Assembly (NCBI GenBank): GCA_049671745.1
Contig: JBATVL010000047.1
Location: forward strand, 1 to 17,095
DNA from: SNAP01 sp049671745
GTDB taxonomy: Bacteria > Bacteroidota > Bacteroidia > Bacteroidales > Marinifilaceae
DNA length: 17,095 nt
Direction of reading: 5' to 3'
A program made the position numbers and the translations under genes. How positions within the stretch are numbered: position 1 is the stretch's first letter; every line of letters begins with the position of its first letter. Below, piece after piece: positions 7,396-15,584 of this stretch. The notes below the pieces were generated by a model. The model worked only from the letters and a program-made list of their open reading frames with translations. It did no database searches and was not told where the DNA came from.

Positions 7396-8253
7396 ATGTT
7401 TAAAAAGAAAAATGAGTTTAATATTTGGTTGAGTTTTTCTGATTTAGTTATTGGATGTCTTGCTGTGTTTATGCTTTCTACCGTAATATTATTAAAAGAG
7501 TCACATATAAAAGAAGTCTCCGTTGATGTTGGTAGTGATCATTTATCATATAAAGGTGAAAAATCACTAAAAGATAAGAAGACTTACTCATACATGAGAT
7601 TTGAGAATGATTCATTATTGAATATTGATGATTTAGTAAAAGTAGTATTTTCAAATAAAGTATTAGTAAAAGTGAATGCTTTAAAATTAAGAGAGTATTA
7701 CGGATTTAAGAATAAAGATACTATTAGCGTTGTTTCTCGGGTTCTAAGTAAGTTGAAATCTACTTTTGAGTATAGGTTTAAAGATCAAGATGGCGTTCAT
7801 ATAATTGATGAGGGAGTTATAAGATTCAATTCTGGAAGTCATATGCTTTTCAAAACAAATAAAGAGAAACCTACAAAATATTTCTCAAAACAAGTTCTTG
7901 ATAATATTCATGTGTTTTGGGATGAAATAGATATTTTATCTAAGAATCCTAGAATAGAAATAAAGGAAATTAGAATAGAGGGACATACAGATAGTTTTGC
8001 TGATGATGATTATAATTTGATTTTAAGCCAGAAGAGAGCATTTAGAGTTTGGCAGTTAATTAGAGACAAAACTTTAAGCACCAAGCCTTCTTCTTTTCGT
8101 GAATATGTAAAAGATAGGATTGTGACAGTAGGCTTTGGAGAGAATAAATTAATTGATTCAGATGGTGTATATGTAAAAAATAATCATAGTTCAGAGTCTG
8201 CTGAAATGTCTAGAAGAGTTGAGTTTAGAATAATTATTGGCGAAGTTAAATAG
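7396..8253 (+). CDS. zorB: ZorB-like OmpA/MotB-domain stator protein
   Basis: This 285-residue protein starts with a short cytoplasmic segment, then one membrane helix with WLSFSDLVIGCLAVFMLSTV (11-30). D16 sits where MotB/ZorB proteins carry the ion-pathway aspartate. The periplasmic part ends in an OmpA-like peptidoglycan-binding domain. That domain shows IRIEGHTDS (192-200), then DYNLILSQKRAFRVWQL (205-221), VGFGENKL (245-252) and RRVEFRII (273-280). The HTD and RR elements are the usual OmpA_C landmarks. As ZorB it would anchor the motor to the cell wall and sense envelope disturbance. The middle segment (40-185) is longer than in a minimal MotB and may be a plug or dimer region. It lies between zorA (11 bases upstream) and the giant ATPase (5 bases downstream), so the three are one operon. 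Confidence 0.87.
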   Translation: MFKKKNEFNIWLSFSDLVIGCLAVFMLSTVILLKESHIKEVSVDVGSDHLSYKGEKSLKDKKTYSYMRFENDSLLNIDDLVKVVFSNKVLVKVNALKLREYYGFKNKDTISVVSRVLSKLKSTFEYRFKDQDGVHIIDEGVIRFNSGSHMLFKTNKEKPTKYFSKQVLDNIHVFWDEIDILSKNPRIEIKEIRIEGHTDSFADDDYNLILSQKRAFRVWQLIRDKTLSTKPSSFREYVKDRIVTVGFGENKLIDSDGVYVKNNHSSESAEMSRRVEFRIIIGEVK

Positions 8254-8258
8254 TTGAA

Positions 8259-11200
8259 ATGAAGATAAAAGATTTAAATCTATATATTAAAAAACTTACT
8301 AAGTGTGATGAGTTTTCTGTTTGGAATTTTGAGGAACAGAAATATAAACTCCTTAGTCTATTAAATGGTGAAACTGATGATATCAGTGGAGTACATAGAT
8401 ATATACAGACACTTACTGATTTTGCAAATGATTCTTATGACCAGATATTCTACGAGATGCTTCAGAATGCAAAAGATGAAGATGCTAGTAAGATGTTTGT
8501 GTATTATGAAGAGGCTGGCGGAATTTTGATAATGAATAATGGTAATCCATTTCAAACTGATGTTGATATAAAAGGAGGAGATAAATTTAAAGGCTTTCTT
8601 ACTATAAATAAAGCTTTAAAGTATAACGATGATGGTAAATCTGGAAAGTATGGTAAGGGTTCTAAATTAATGTATAATTTATTGATTCCTAGAAGTACTG
8701 CTGATAGAGATACGACTTCAAGTGGTAAGCGTCTTTTATATTCTATGAGTAATGATATGAAGGCACCAATATTATTTAGTTGGAAGAATCGTCAGTTGAA
8801 GGAGTTGTTGAAGGTTGATTCTGCTTCTAAATTTATGCATGATGATAATTTAACAGAGGATTCATATTCTCTTTTATGTATGTTGTTGTTTAGTTATTTT
8901 CCTTTAATGCCTAATCAGAAGGTAGATTTAGGAAAAGGAGAAAAGAATATATTTAATAATGAGGTTTATTCTACATTCAGAAATTTCTTGCAAAGAGCAT
9001 ATGATAAGTTTGAATCAGAGAAATTGTTTTTGGATAAAGGTACTCTTATATATATACCCTCACCTGAATTAGTTAATAGTGAGATCGCTTCTGCAAAAGA
9101 TAAGATTGTTTCAGGATTAGAGCAGTCTTTTACAATCTTAAGTTCAAATAATACTGATAGTAAGATTGATGCTATATATTTTAATGATATATGTATTAAA
9201 CGTAAGGATGTGTGTTCTTTTGATATGACTGTTCATGCAGAAAATTTGACTCATGCTGTTTCTTTTGTTTTAAATAAAGAGCTTAAGTTGGAAGATACAA
9301 AGATGTCTAATATTATGACGGATTATTTTCCTGTTTCAGAAGAGAAGTATGGTTTAGGCTATTCTTTGAAATGTAGAGATTTTGATATAGAAGATAATAG
9401 ACAAAGGATAAAAAGATCTAATGTTACTTTGTTTAATTGTATAAATGAAGAAATAGATAAAAATTGGATAAGATGGAGAAGTGATGAAAATTATAATTCT
9501 TTACTTATTGCTTTAGCTATATCGGATATTAATGAAAGAGGTAAGGAGCATTTGTTGGTTGTGCATAATAGTATGATTGCTTGCGCTAAGCAGTATCTAC
9601 CTACTAATACTGGTGAATATAAAGATTTTAATTCTGTTGTTTTTCTTCCAGATGCTTATAAAGATAGTACTTTGTTGGAGGATTTTTCTTTGGATTTAAG
9701 TTCTGTTAGTGCTGATTTGTATAAATATAGAGGCTCTTTTGAAAAGCTTGGAATTAAATCTCTATCTATAAGTGAGGTGTTAGATATTACAGATAAAAGT
9801 GTCTTAAGAGAATATTTTGATGCAGGAGCTAGTAATAGATTTAAATTATTAAAAACTTTAGAAGAAGAAAATAATGAATCTCTTTTATTGAATATTCCTA
9901 TAATAAAATTAAATACAGGAGAATATTATTCTCTTAATGATTTTATAAATGATGAAGATTCTTTCTTATGTTTTCCTGTTTCTGTTTTTGAAAATCTCTC
10001 TAGATATTGGAATGATATAGGTATAAAGACATATGAAAATAGAACTGATTGTGAGTTTTTTGATGAAAATAATTTCCCTAATATCTGTAATTTGTTTAAA
10101 TTCTATTGGGATATTTTCTTAGTAAAAAATAGACTTATTAGCATTTTTCATAAAGATAATGTTCATGATTTTAGGGTAGGAAATGAATTAATATCTGATT
10201 TAAGAAAATATGATAATGAGAAGTTTGATAAGCTTATATCAGAAAAGATTTATTTGTTTAAAAATAATATAGGTGAATTAAAAGTTCTATCTGAGATACT
10301 TCCTTGTGTTAAGAGTATTATAGCTACTCCTTGGCAAATAAATGGTGACTATAATGCCATACAAAAATATCTTGCCGATGAAGAAGATTGGTGGGAGATT
10401 ATTTCAAGTGATAGAGATAAGTTAGAAGATGAGATTCAGAATAGTAATGATTTAATTAAAGCTGTAGGAGATTGTTGCTCTATAATAGAGGGTAGTGGTG
10501 ATGATTGCTTTGATAGAGAATTAAAGATTTTAAAGTCTACGGATGATGATTTCTATTCTATAGAAGATTTCTTTATTACAGAGAAGATGTCTGAATTTAC
10601 AGAGAGTGAATATGATACTATTATTACTTTAATAGGAAAATGTTCATATAAAGCATTGAAGTATGATATGCTTGAAGTTGTATGTGATAATTTCTCTTTG
10701 TTTAAGAATGTACTGGGAAAGAGTGCTTTTTCTAGTGCAAATAAATTAGTTTTTGATGAATATAAAATAAGGTGTAGTAATATACGAGAAATAAAGAAAT
10801 GGTGTAAAACATGCACAGTCTCTTTCTTTAGTAATTTTATTTTGAGTGAGGAGAATGAACATATTTATATTTCGCCTAAATCAGATAAATATCAATTCAG
10901 AACTAAGGATAAGGAATTGTGTGATTATCTGGTAAAGAAGGGTGATTATGTTCCTTTGCCAGTAGCTTGTAATTCTTTATTTATAGATTCTAGTATTAAT
11001 ACTACAGATAATGATGAATTCATCTCTGAATTGATAAAAAAATATGGTGCATTCAAGGAGCTTATTTCATCTGTTGTTAATTCTAATAATAAGGTAAAAC
11101 TTGAGTTTATTAATAGATTAAAATCTTTGCAATTATCTCTTAATGAGGATTACTCTACAGATTGCTTTGAATATAAGTTCTTGGAGATGTGTATGAATAT

Positions 11201-13190
11201 ACTATCTGTAGAAAATGTAAGGAGAATTATTAGTGTAGATGCTAAACCTTTAAATGGGAATATTTATAAGGATAAAGTAAATATTTTAAGTAAAAATTTT
11301 TACTTGTCAGAATTGTTGCCAGGTAAGTTTGGTGATACTGAACAGTTTAGTAGGCTAGCTGATTGTTTTAAAGATATACATAAAATAGATCAAGTCTTTT
11401 GTCTTTCTGATATTGATTTAGATGAACTTTATTATTTAATCTTGGATGGAAAGATTAATGATATATCCCAGTTGTATTTTGTGTCTTTATATGTAATAGA
11501 CAATAAACTTCAATTTGAGTATAATAATATAGGAGAATCTTTAAGTAAGGGAGATTGTTTGCAGCTATTCTTAGATGAAGGAATAAACTTTAGTGAGATT
11601 TTTTCTTTTTATGATTTTCTTCCTTTTGAACAGATTTATACAGAGAGAAAGGAGTTGTTATTAGAATCTGAGGTATTGCCTGTTTGGCTTAATGAGTGGA
11701 TTATAGAAGATGAAATTCCAAGAAGGGAATATCTTAAGAATAAAGGGTTAAGAGATGATTCTTGTAATCTTATAAATGTGAGAGAAATACTTTTTGATGA
11801 GAGTGAAGAGAAAATATCTAATTTCCTTGTTAAGAGTGATTTAGTTTCGCATTCTAATTGGGTTATTGAACAGAGTTGGAATGTTGATAATGATTGTAAT
11901 AGATTGAGAAATTTATATGACTTATCTCTTATTTCAATAGAACAATCAGAGACTTATTTTGCTCTTGTTATGAATTCTTTTGATAGCAATGACGATTATA
12001 CTTTAGAGTATATAAAAGTAGATAAATCGTATTACTATTATAGATTAAATAAAAAAGATAAACATGTAAATGATGTAGTTGCTTTTTTCTTGAGAAAGGA
12101 TATTAAAGTGTTTTATATGCACTCTGTTGTTCATAATAAAATCTTTAAGAATAGAAAAGTCAAATTTGTATCTGAGATTTCAGATTATGATACTATAGAT
12201 AAATTTGAGTGGGATTATGCTTATTATAAAAAATGGATTGAAGAGAAAGAAAATGATGATATAAGAATATATTCAATTAATGAGCTTGTAAATAATAGAT
12301 GTACGATTTATTATGGTGAGGATTGTGAAACATTAAGTGATTCAGAAGGTCTTGTTGGTAGGACAAAAGATAAAGAATTGTTAATTAATAAGAGCCTATT
12401 GAATGGTAAAGATTCAGAATTAGCAATTTTAAAGGATAATATAGATATCCTATTTCCATATAATAAAGAGCAATTAATTTCCTTAATGTTAATAGCTTGT
12501 TCTTGTAAGGATGAACAAGTTGATATATTAAAATCTGATAATAGTAATTCTATTAGTAAGTTTAAAGGTCATGTGAATAGAGCTAGTAATTTTTCATCAA
12601 GAGGTAGTGGAAATGTTAATTCAAATATTAGTCAAGAAGTGCTGAGTAAATTAGATGATTTGTCTGATGTTATAGAAAACATGGATATTAATCTGCTTAG
12701 AAATTTCATTAAAAATCCAAATAATTATACAAAAGAAGATCAAGCAGAGATAAATGAGATAGTTGGGTATATTGGAGAAGCTTTATTGACTTACTGGATG
12801 AAAAATATAAAACAGATGGATGTTAATTTAGTCTCAGATATAAAGCCTGAGTATGATATAGATGTAAACAATGGAGAACAGTATATTGATGTTAAAACTA
12901 ATAAGGGATACATTAAGGAAGATTCAGGTTCTTCACCAATATATGTGAAGGGTAGTCAGAGAAATTTCATAAAAGGTATAGGCGATAATAAAAAGTATAA
13001 TATTGTTAGATTAAGTTTAGAGTCTTTAGGGGTTGATAAATGGAATTATGGTGAATCTGAATTAACAGTTGATGTGAAAGATAAGATAAATCTTGATGTT
13101 GAACGTTTCTTTAAAATTGAAAGTAATGTTTTGACTTTTGAAGAATCAATCATATCATTTAGATTACAAAACTCAGAATTGTTTAGTTAA
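8259..13190 (+). CDS. Giant GHKL ATPase (sacsin/NOV-like) with C-terminal DUF3883/PD-(D/E)XK-like domain
   Basis: This is a 1643-residue soluble protein. Residues about 55-160 form a GHKL (Bergerat) ATP-binding domain of the sacsin/NOV type. The N-box is FYEMLQNAKDEDA (64-76) with E66 and N70; the G1-like element is GGILIMNNGNPF (87-98); and the glycine lid is GKSGKYGKGSKLMYN (126-140). About 1350 helical, acidic residues of no recognised domain follow. Residues 1495-1600 resemble DUF3883, a PD-(D/E)XK-like fold. IGEALL (1505-1510) supplies E1507, PEYDIDV (1530-1536) gives D1533/D1535, and YIDVKTNKG (1542-1550) gives D1544 and K1546. The gene starts 5 bases after zorB, so it should be the effector of the motor. 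The partners known to me are ZorC/ZorD (EH-signature protein, SNF2 helicase) or ZorE (HNH nuclease), and this resembles none of them. ATP-gated DNA cleavage is inference. Confidence 0.82.
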   Translation: MKIKDLNLYIKKLTKCDEFSVWNFEEQKYKLLSLLNGETDDISGVHRYIQTLTDFANDSYDQIFYEMLQNAKDEDASKMFVYYEEAGGILIMNNGNPFQTDVDIKGGDKFKGFLTINKALKYNDDGKSGKYGKGSKLMYNLLIPRSTADRDTTSSGKRLLYSMSNDMKAPILFSWKNRQLKELLKVDSASKFMHDDNLTEDSYSLLCMLLFSYFPLMPNQKVDLGKGEKNIFNNEVYSTFRNFLQRAYDKFESEKLFLDKGTLIYIPSPELVNSEIASAKDKIVSGLEQSFTILSSNNTDSKIDAIYFNDICIKRKDVCSFDMTVHAENLTHAVSFVLNKELKLEDTKMSNIMTDYFPVSEEKYGLGYSLKCRDFDIEDNRQRIKRSNVTLFNCINEEIDKNWIRWRSDENYNSLLIALAISDINERGKEHLLVVHNSMIACAKQYLPTNTGEYKDFNSVVFLPDAYKDSTLLEDFSLDLSSVSADLYKYRGSFEKLGIKSLSISEVLDITDKSVLREYFDAGASNRFKLLKTLEEENNESLLLNIPIIKLNTGEYYSLNDFINDEDSFLCFPVSVFENLSRYWNDIGIKTYENRTDCEFFDENNFPNICNLFKFYWDIFLVKNRLISIFHKDNVHDFRVGNELISDLRKYDNEKFDKLISEKIYLFKNNIGELKVLSEILPCVKSIIATPWQINGDYNAIQKYLADEEDWWEIISSDRDKLEDEIQNSNDLIKAVGDCCSIIEGSGDDCFDRELKILKSTDDDFYSIEDFFITEKMSEFTESEYDTIITLIGKCSYKALKYDMLEVVCDNFSLFKNVLGKSAFSSANKLVFDEYKIRCSNIREIKKWCKTCTVSFFSNFILSEENEHIYISPKSDKYQFRTKDKELCDYLVKKGDYVPLPVACNSLFIDSSINTTDNDEFISELIKKYGAFKELISSVVNSNNKVKLEFINRLKSLQLSLNEDYSTDCFEYKFLEMCMNILSVENVRRIISVDAKPLNGNIYKDKVNILSKNFYLSELLPGKFGDTEQFSRLADCFKDIHKIDQVFCLSDIDLDELYYLILDGKINDISQLYFVSLYVIDNKLQFEYNNIGESLSKGDCLQLFLDEGINFSEIFSFYDFLPFEQIYTERKELLLESEVLPVWLNEWIIEDEIPRREYLKNKGLRDDSCNLINVREILFDESEEKISNFLVKSDLVSHSNWVIEQSWNVDNDCNRLRNLYDLSLISIEQSETYFALVMNSFDSNDDYTLEYIKVDKSYYYYRLNKKDKHVNDVVAFFLRKDIKVFYMHSVVHNKIFKNRKVKFVSEISDYDTIDKFEWDYAYYKKWIEEKENDDIRIYSINELVNNRCTIYYGEDCETLSDSEGLVGRTKDKELLINKSLLNGKDSELAILKDNIDILFPYNKEQLISLMLIACSCKDEQVDILKSDNSNSISKFKGHVNRASNFSSRGSGNVNSNISQEVLSKLDDLSDVIENMDINLLRNFIKNPNNYTKEDQAEINEIVGYIGEALLTYWMKNIKQMDVNLVSDIKPEYDIDVNNGEQYIDVKTNKGYIKEDSGSSPIYVKGSQRNFIKGIGDNKKYNIVRLSLESLGVDKWNYGESELTVDVKDKINLDVERFFKIESNVLTFEESIISFRLQNSELFS

Positions 13191-13216
13191 TTGGGAGATT
13201 TCTTTAATATTACATA

Positions 13217-13254
13217 AAAAGGCCTCTGAGATAGATTAATCTCAGAGGTCTTTT
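13217..13254 (+). terminator. Strong terminator of the Zorya-like operon
   Basis: GGCCTCTGAGAT (13221-13232) pairs with ATCTCAGAGGTC (13239-13250) with one G-U pair and a six-base loop. AAAA and TTTT on the flanks extend the stem. The T tract is short in both directions. It lies 30 bases after the stop of the giant ATPase gene and could work bidirectionally. Confidence 0.8.
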
Positions 13255-13389
13255 GTAATGAGATTAATTCTATAATGTAACAGAAGCAATATTCTTATTG
13301 ATGTGTGGTTTGAATATTAAGACTGCTGATGAATTAAAATATTTATTCTACTTCATCTCCTAAAGTTAAGGGGATAGAGTCTATGTTTT

Positions 13390-13629
13390 CTCTAGTAGTG
13401 AATATAGAGAAGAATTGCATGCTGAATATATACATGGAAATTAAATATTATAACTACCATTGTTTATAACATCTCATAGTATAGAAACTTTGAAGTGCTT
13501 GAAGGAGCTATTGGAGGAAGAGGAGTTTGTTAAATCTCAAGATAAATTGTCGGTCTTTAAGTTGAAGCATACTAAGAATTCTGGTGTGAAGACTTATAGA
13601 TATTCTTTTAGTGGATTTAGTGAAGCTAT
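13390..13629. repeat. Long direct repeat, right copy
   Basis: This matches 1-231 in the same orientation, with about three substitutions and one 9-base insertion relative to the left copy. It ends the 13.4 kb cargo. The part from about 13498 onward also matches the third copy at 15770. Confidence 0.85.
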
Positions 13630-13654
13630 GGATACTGAAACTGAATTAAGATAA
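13460..13654 (+). pseudogene. AAA ATPase 3'-end remnant, copy 2, with native-looking tail
   Basis: The open frame has 64 codons, starts at TTG, and its first residues (FITSHSIETLKCL) continue a family motif rather than begin one. It is therefore the C-terminal end of a lost ABC/OLD-type AAA ATPase. TSHS is the switch histidine region. Unlike copies 1 and 3 it ends GFSEAMDTETELR just 5 bases before a TOPRIM-like frame. That is the usual order for ATPase plus nuclease pairs (OLD-like or RloB/DUF3226-like), so this copy probably keeps the original gene junction. The upstream frame is closed by a TAA at 13448-13450 and the rest of the ATPase gene is absent from the window. Confidence 0.7.
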
Positions 13655-13659
13655 TTGTT

Positions 13660-13785
13660 ATGAGGCTTAAGATTTTTGTTGAAGGTGTTGCTGATATTAA
13701 ATTTCTTGAAGATTATTTATCTCATTTGAATATTGATAAAAATAATTTCTCAATTATAGAAACCAAAGGATGGACATTTCTTTAA
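13660..13785 (+). pseudogene. Truncated TOPRIM-like (DUF3226/RloB/OLD-type) gene start
   Basis: An ATG at 13660 opens 41 codons beginning MRLKIFVEGVADIKFLEDYL and ending IIETKGWTFL before a TAA. The hydrophobic strand followed by VEGVADIKFL is the opening of a TOPRIM domain, with E8 as the conserved acidic residue. The IETKGW stretch matches the next strand of such proteins. Normal family members are about 200 residues or more, so about four fifths of the gene are missing. It lies 5 bases after the ATPase tail, as a nuclease partner would. The truncation point (about 13780) is probably the junction where the toxin/antitoxin cargo was inserted. Product unlikely to be functional. Confidence 0.6.
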
Positions 13786-13879
13786 TCATTGTTCGTTGAT
13801 AAACGTGCCGATATAACTTATTTATAATTTTATTTATGTAATAGGGAAATGATGTTTATATTATAAATAATCACCAATA

Positions 13880-13913
13880 TTGTTAATTGATAAGTTATTT
13901 TTCAATATATTTG
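13880..13913 (+). promoter_or_regulatory. Candidate promoter of the toxin-antitoxin operon
   Basis: TATATTTG at 13906-13913 is an exact -7 box. Two TTG triplets upstream (13880-13882 and 13887-13889) are at 23 and 16 bases, so the -33 element is off-spacing. The start of transcription would be about 13919, some 30 bases before the toxin ATG. Confidence 0.5.
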
Positions 13914-13949
13914 CCGAAGTGATATAAAGTAATTTTAAACCAATTTAGT

Positions 13950-14450
13950 ATGAAATATGAATTGAGGAAATTAGATAATCTTAGTGGCAGTAAGGCTTCT
14001 GTCTATTCTCCTTTCATTGAAGAAGAAGGTAAAACTTTGTTCGATATATTTCTTGAAGAGAATATAAGTTCATTTAAAAGTGAACTTAACGATATTTACT
14101 CTCGTATTCATACTATAGGTCATAAGGTAGGGGCTAGAGAACAATTCTTTAAATTAAAGGAAGGTAAGCCAGGAGATGGTGTTTGCGCCCTATATGATAA
14201 TCCAGATAAAAACTTACGTTTATATTGTATAAGATATGGTTTATCTTTAGTTATTCTTGGTGGTGGGGGATATAAATCAAAGGATATTAGAAAATTACAA
14301 GAAGATCCAAAACTTAAAAAAGAGAATTATCTTTTAAAAGAAATCTCAGAAAGTATAAAAGAAAAATCAAAGTTTGGAGAAATAAAATTTGTTTCTGATG
14401 GAATGGACTTTGAAGGTGATTTAACTTTTAATGATGAAAATTATGAGTAA
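13950..14450 (+). CDS. HigB/RelE-like toxin of a toxin-antitoxin-chaperone system
   Basis: This 166-residue protein resembles the HigB/RelE-fold toxins often found before HTH antitoxins. The core is FFKLKEGKPGDGVCALYD (66-83), then LRLYCIRYGLSLVILGGGGY (89-108). These give the two central strands and a basic, arginine-containing loop (R90, R95) typical of ribosome-dependent mRNA interferases. A helical segment (111-137) and an acidic tail complete it. The N-terminal 60 residues are longer than in minimal RelE proteins. The toxin gene comes first and overlaps the antitoxin gene, the usual HigBA order. It likely cleaves mRNA on ribosomes when unopposed, either in stress or phage infection. The fold assignment is from pattern only; catalytic residues are not certain. 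Confidence 0.75.
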   Translation: MKYELRKLDNLSGSKASVYSPFIEEEGKTLFDIFLEENISSFKSELNDIYSRIHTIGHKVGAREQFFKLKEGKPGDGVCALYDNPDKNLRLYCIRYGLSLVILGGGGYKSKDIRKLQEDPKLKKENYLLKEISESIKEKSKFGEIKFVSDGMDFEGDLTFNDENYE

Positions 14451-15315
14451 AGTAAAAAATTACAGCAGTAGTATTATGGAGGATTTATTTAATGAAATCA
14501 GTCCAAAAGAATTAAAAAAAACAGAAAAAAGGATGCGTCTTGCCTCAAGAATTTATGATGGAATGAAGGCTAAAGGATGGAGTAATAAAGATTTTGCTAA
14601 AGCAATGGAAAAATATCCATCAGAAATATCAAAATGGTTGAGTGGAACTCATAAGTTTAATTCCGATACACTATTTGACATAGAGAGTGTATTAGATATT
14701 GATCTATTTGCTCTTCTTGATAAGCCTAAAGAGAAGGTTGTTTCATTTTGTATTGAGGTTCAATCAACACAACAAACAAGTATAGGTATTACAAATGACT
14801 CATCATTGGAATCGTATATGTCACATGTATCTAATTATAAAATAAATACATTACAGAGATTAAATTCATCTACAACTGGAATTGTTAAAATAATGAAGAA
14901 AGAAAAGGAAATATTATTTCAATTGAAAGGTCTTGAATTATTAGATGTGAAATTAGTGCATCAAGTAAAACCTTTACCTTCGCAATTAATATTTAATTTT
15001 GATATTAGTTTAGAGCATCGAATTAATGTTGAGAAGAAGATGGTTGTTGTGGTTACTTCAGTTGCAATATTACATGAAGATAAGAATACATTATTAGGAT
15101 CTATTAAAGCTAGTTGTGTTTTTGAGATTCAAAATATCTTAGAATTTGTTGATGAAAAGAGTAAGGAGATAAAAATGCCTAATGATATATTGACTACATT
15201 AAATTCAATATCAATTTCTACAGTTAGAGGAATTATGTTTTCTCAATTTAAAGGAACTTTCTTGCACAATGCACATTTGCCATTAGTTAATCCTAAGGGA
15301 TTAGAAAAGAATTAA
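14431..15315 (+). CDS. HigA-like HTH antitoxin fused to a SecB-like chaperone domain
   Basis: The protein has 294 residues from ATG 14431, or 290 from ATG 14443, whose ATGAGTAA overlaps the toxin stop by 8 bases; I cannot decide between them. Residues 35-97 are an XRE-type helix-turn-helix, with KGWSNKDFAKAMEKYPSEIS (48-67) followed by KWLSGTHKFNSDTL (68-81). Residues 103-290 are predominantly beta and look like SecB. QLIFNFDISLEHRINV is at 185-200, followed by beta strands to 240 and DILTTLNSISISTVRGIMF (252-270). The end, FKGTFLHNAHLPLVNP (273-288), resembles the SecB C-terminal arm with its NxxPVNF-like end. Toxin-antitoxin-chaperone systems normally use a separate SecB-like protein. Here the antitoxin seems to carry it as one chain. 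Confidence 0.78.
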   Translation: MMKIMSKVKNYSSSIMEDLFNEISPKELKKTEKRMRLASRIYDGMKAKGWSNKDFAKAMEKYPSEISKWLSGTHKFNSDTLFDIESVLDIDLFALLDKPKEKVVSFCIEVQSTQQTSIGITNDSSLESYMSHVSNYKINTLQRLNSSTTGIVKIMKKEKEILFQLKGLELLDVKLVHQVKPLPSQLIFNFDISLEHRINVEKKMVVVVTSVAILHEDKNTLLGSIKASCVFEIQNILEFVDEKSKEIKMPNDILTTLNSISISTVRGIMFSQFKGTFLHNAHLPLVNPKGLEKN

Positions 15316-15337
15316 GTAAAACTTTATATAGTATATT

Positions 15338-15373
15338 AAATCTCCGTTTGCAATTATGCTTTCGGAGATTTTT
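15338..15373 (+). terminator. Terminator of the toxin-antitoxin operon
   Basis: AAATCTCCG (15338-15346) pairs perfectly with CGGAGATTT (15363-15371) over a 16-base loop, followed by a short T run. It lies 22 bases after the antitoxin stop. Confidence 0.75.
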
Positions 15374-15487
15374 AGGCTAATGTATTATTTAGTCATGTTG
15401 TTACTTTAGTTTATAAAAGTATTATGCATTAAATTTATAATGATACAAATAGATAAAGATTAATACGTTAATTCTTTAAAGATAGAA

Positions 15488-15520
15488 TAAAAAAGACTTC
15501 TGATTCTTTAGAAGCTTTTT
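15488..15520 (-). terminator. Bidirectional hairpin terminator
   Basis: AAAAAG-A-CTTCT pairs with AGAAG-C-TTTTT with one mismatched position and an eight-base loop. Read on the minus strand it ends in a run of six T, a strong terminator for the small minus-strand frame that stops at 15585. Confidence 0.6.
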
Positions 15521-15584
15521 CTGTAATGTTATAAGAAATGTAATTATAAAGAGCGAGAATAGATTTTATTAGATTGCATATCAA

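Noticed and set aside
10553..10816. Minus-strand frames inside the giant ATPase gene (also 8361-8555).
   Set aside because: Low-complexity shadows in AT-rich DNA; the plus-strand gene has clear domains.
13343..13435. Minus-strand frame ending DSIPLTLGDEVE, partly inside the right direct repeat.
   Set aside because: About 30 codons with no start context. The end looks protein-like, so it may be a gene remnant, but it cannot be supported.
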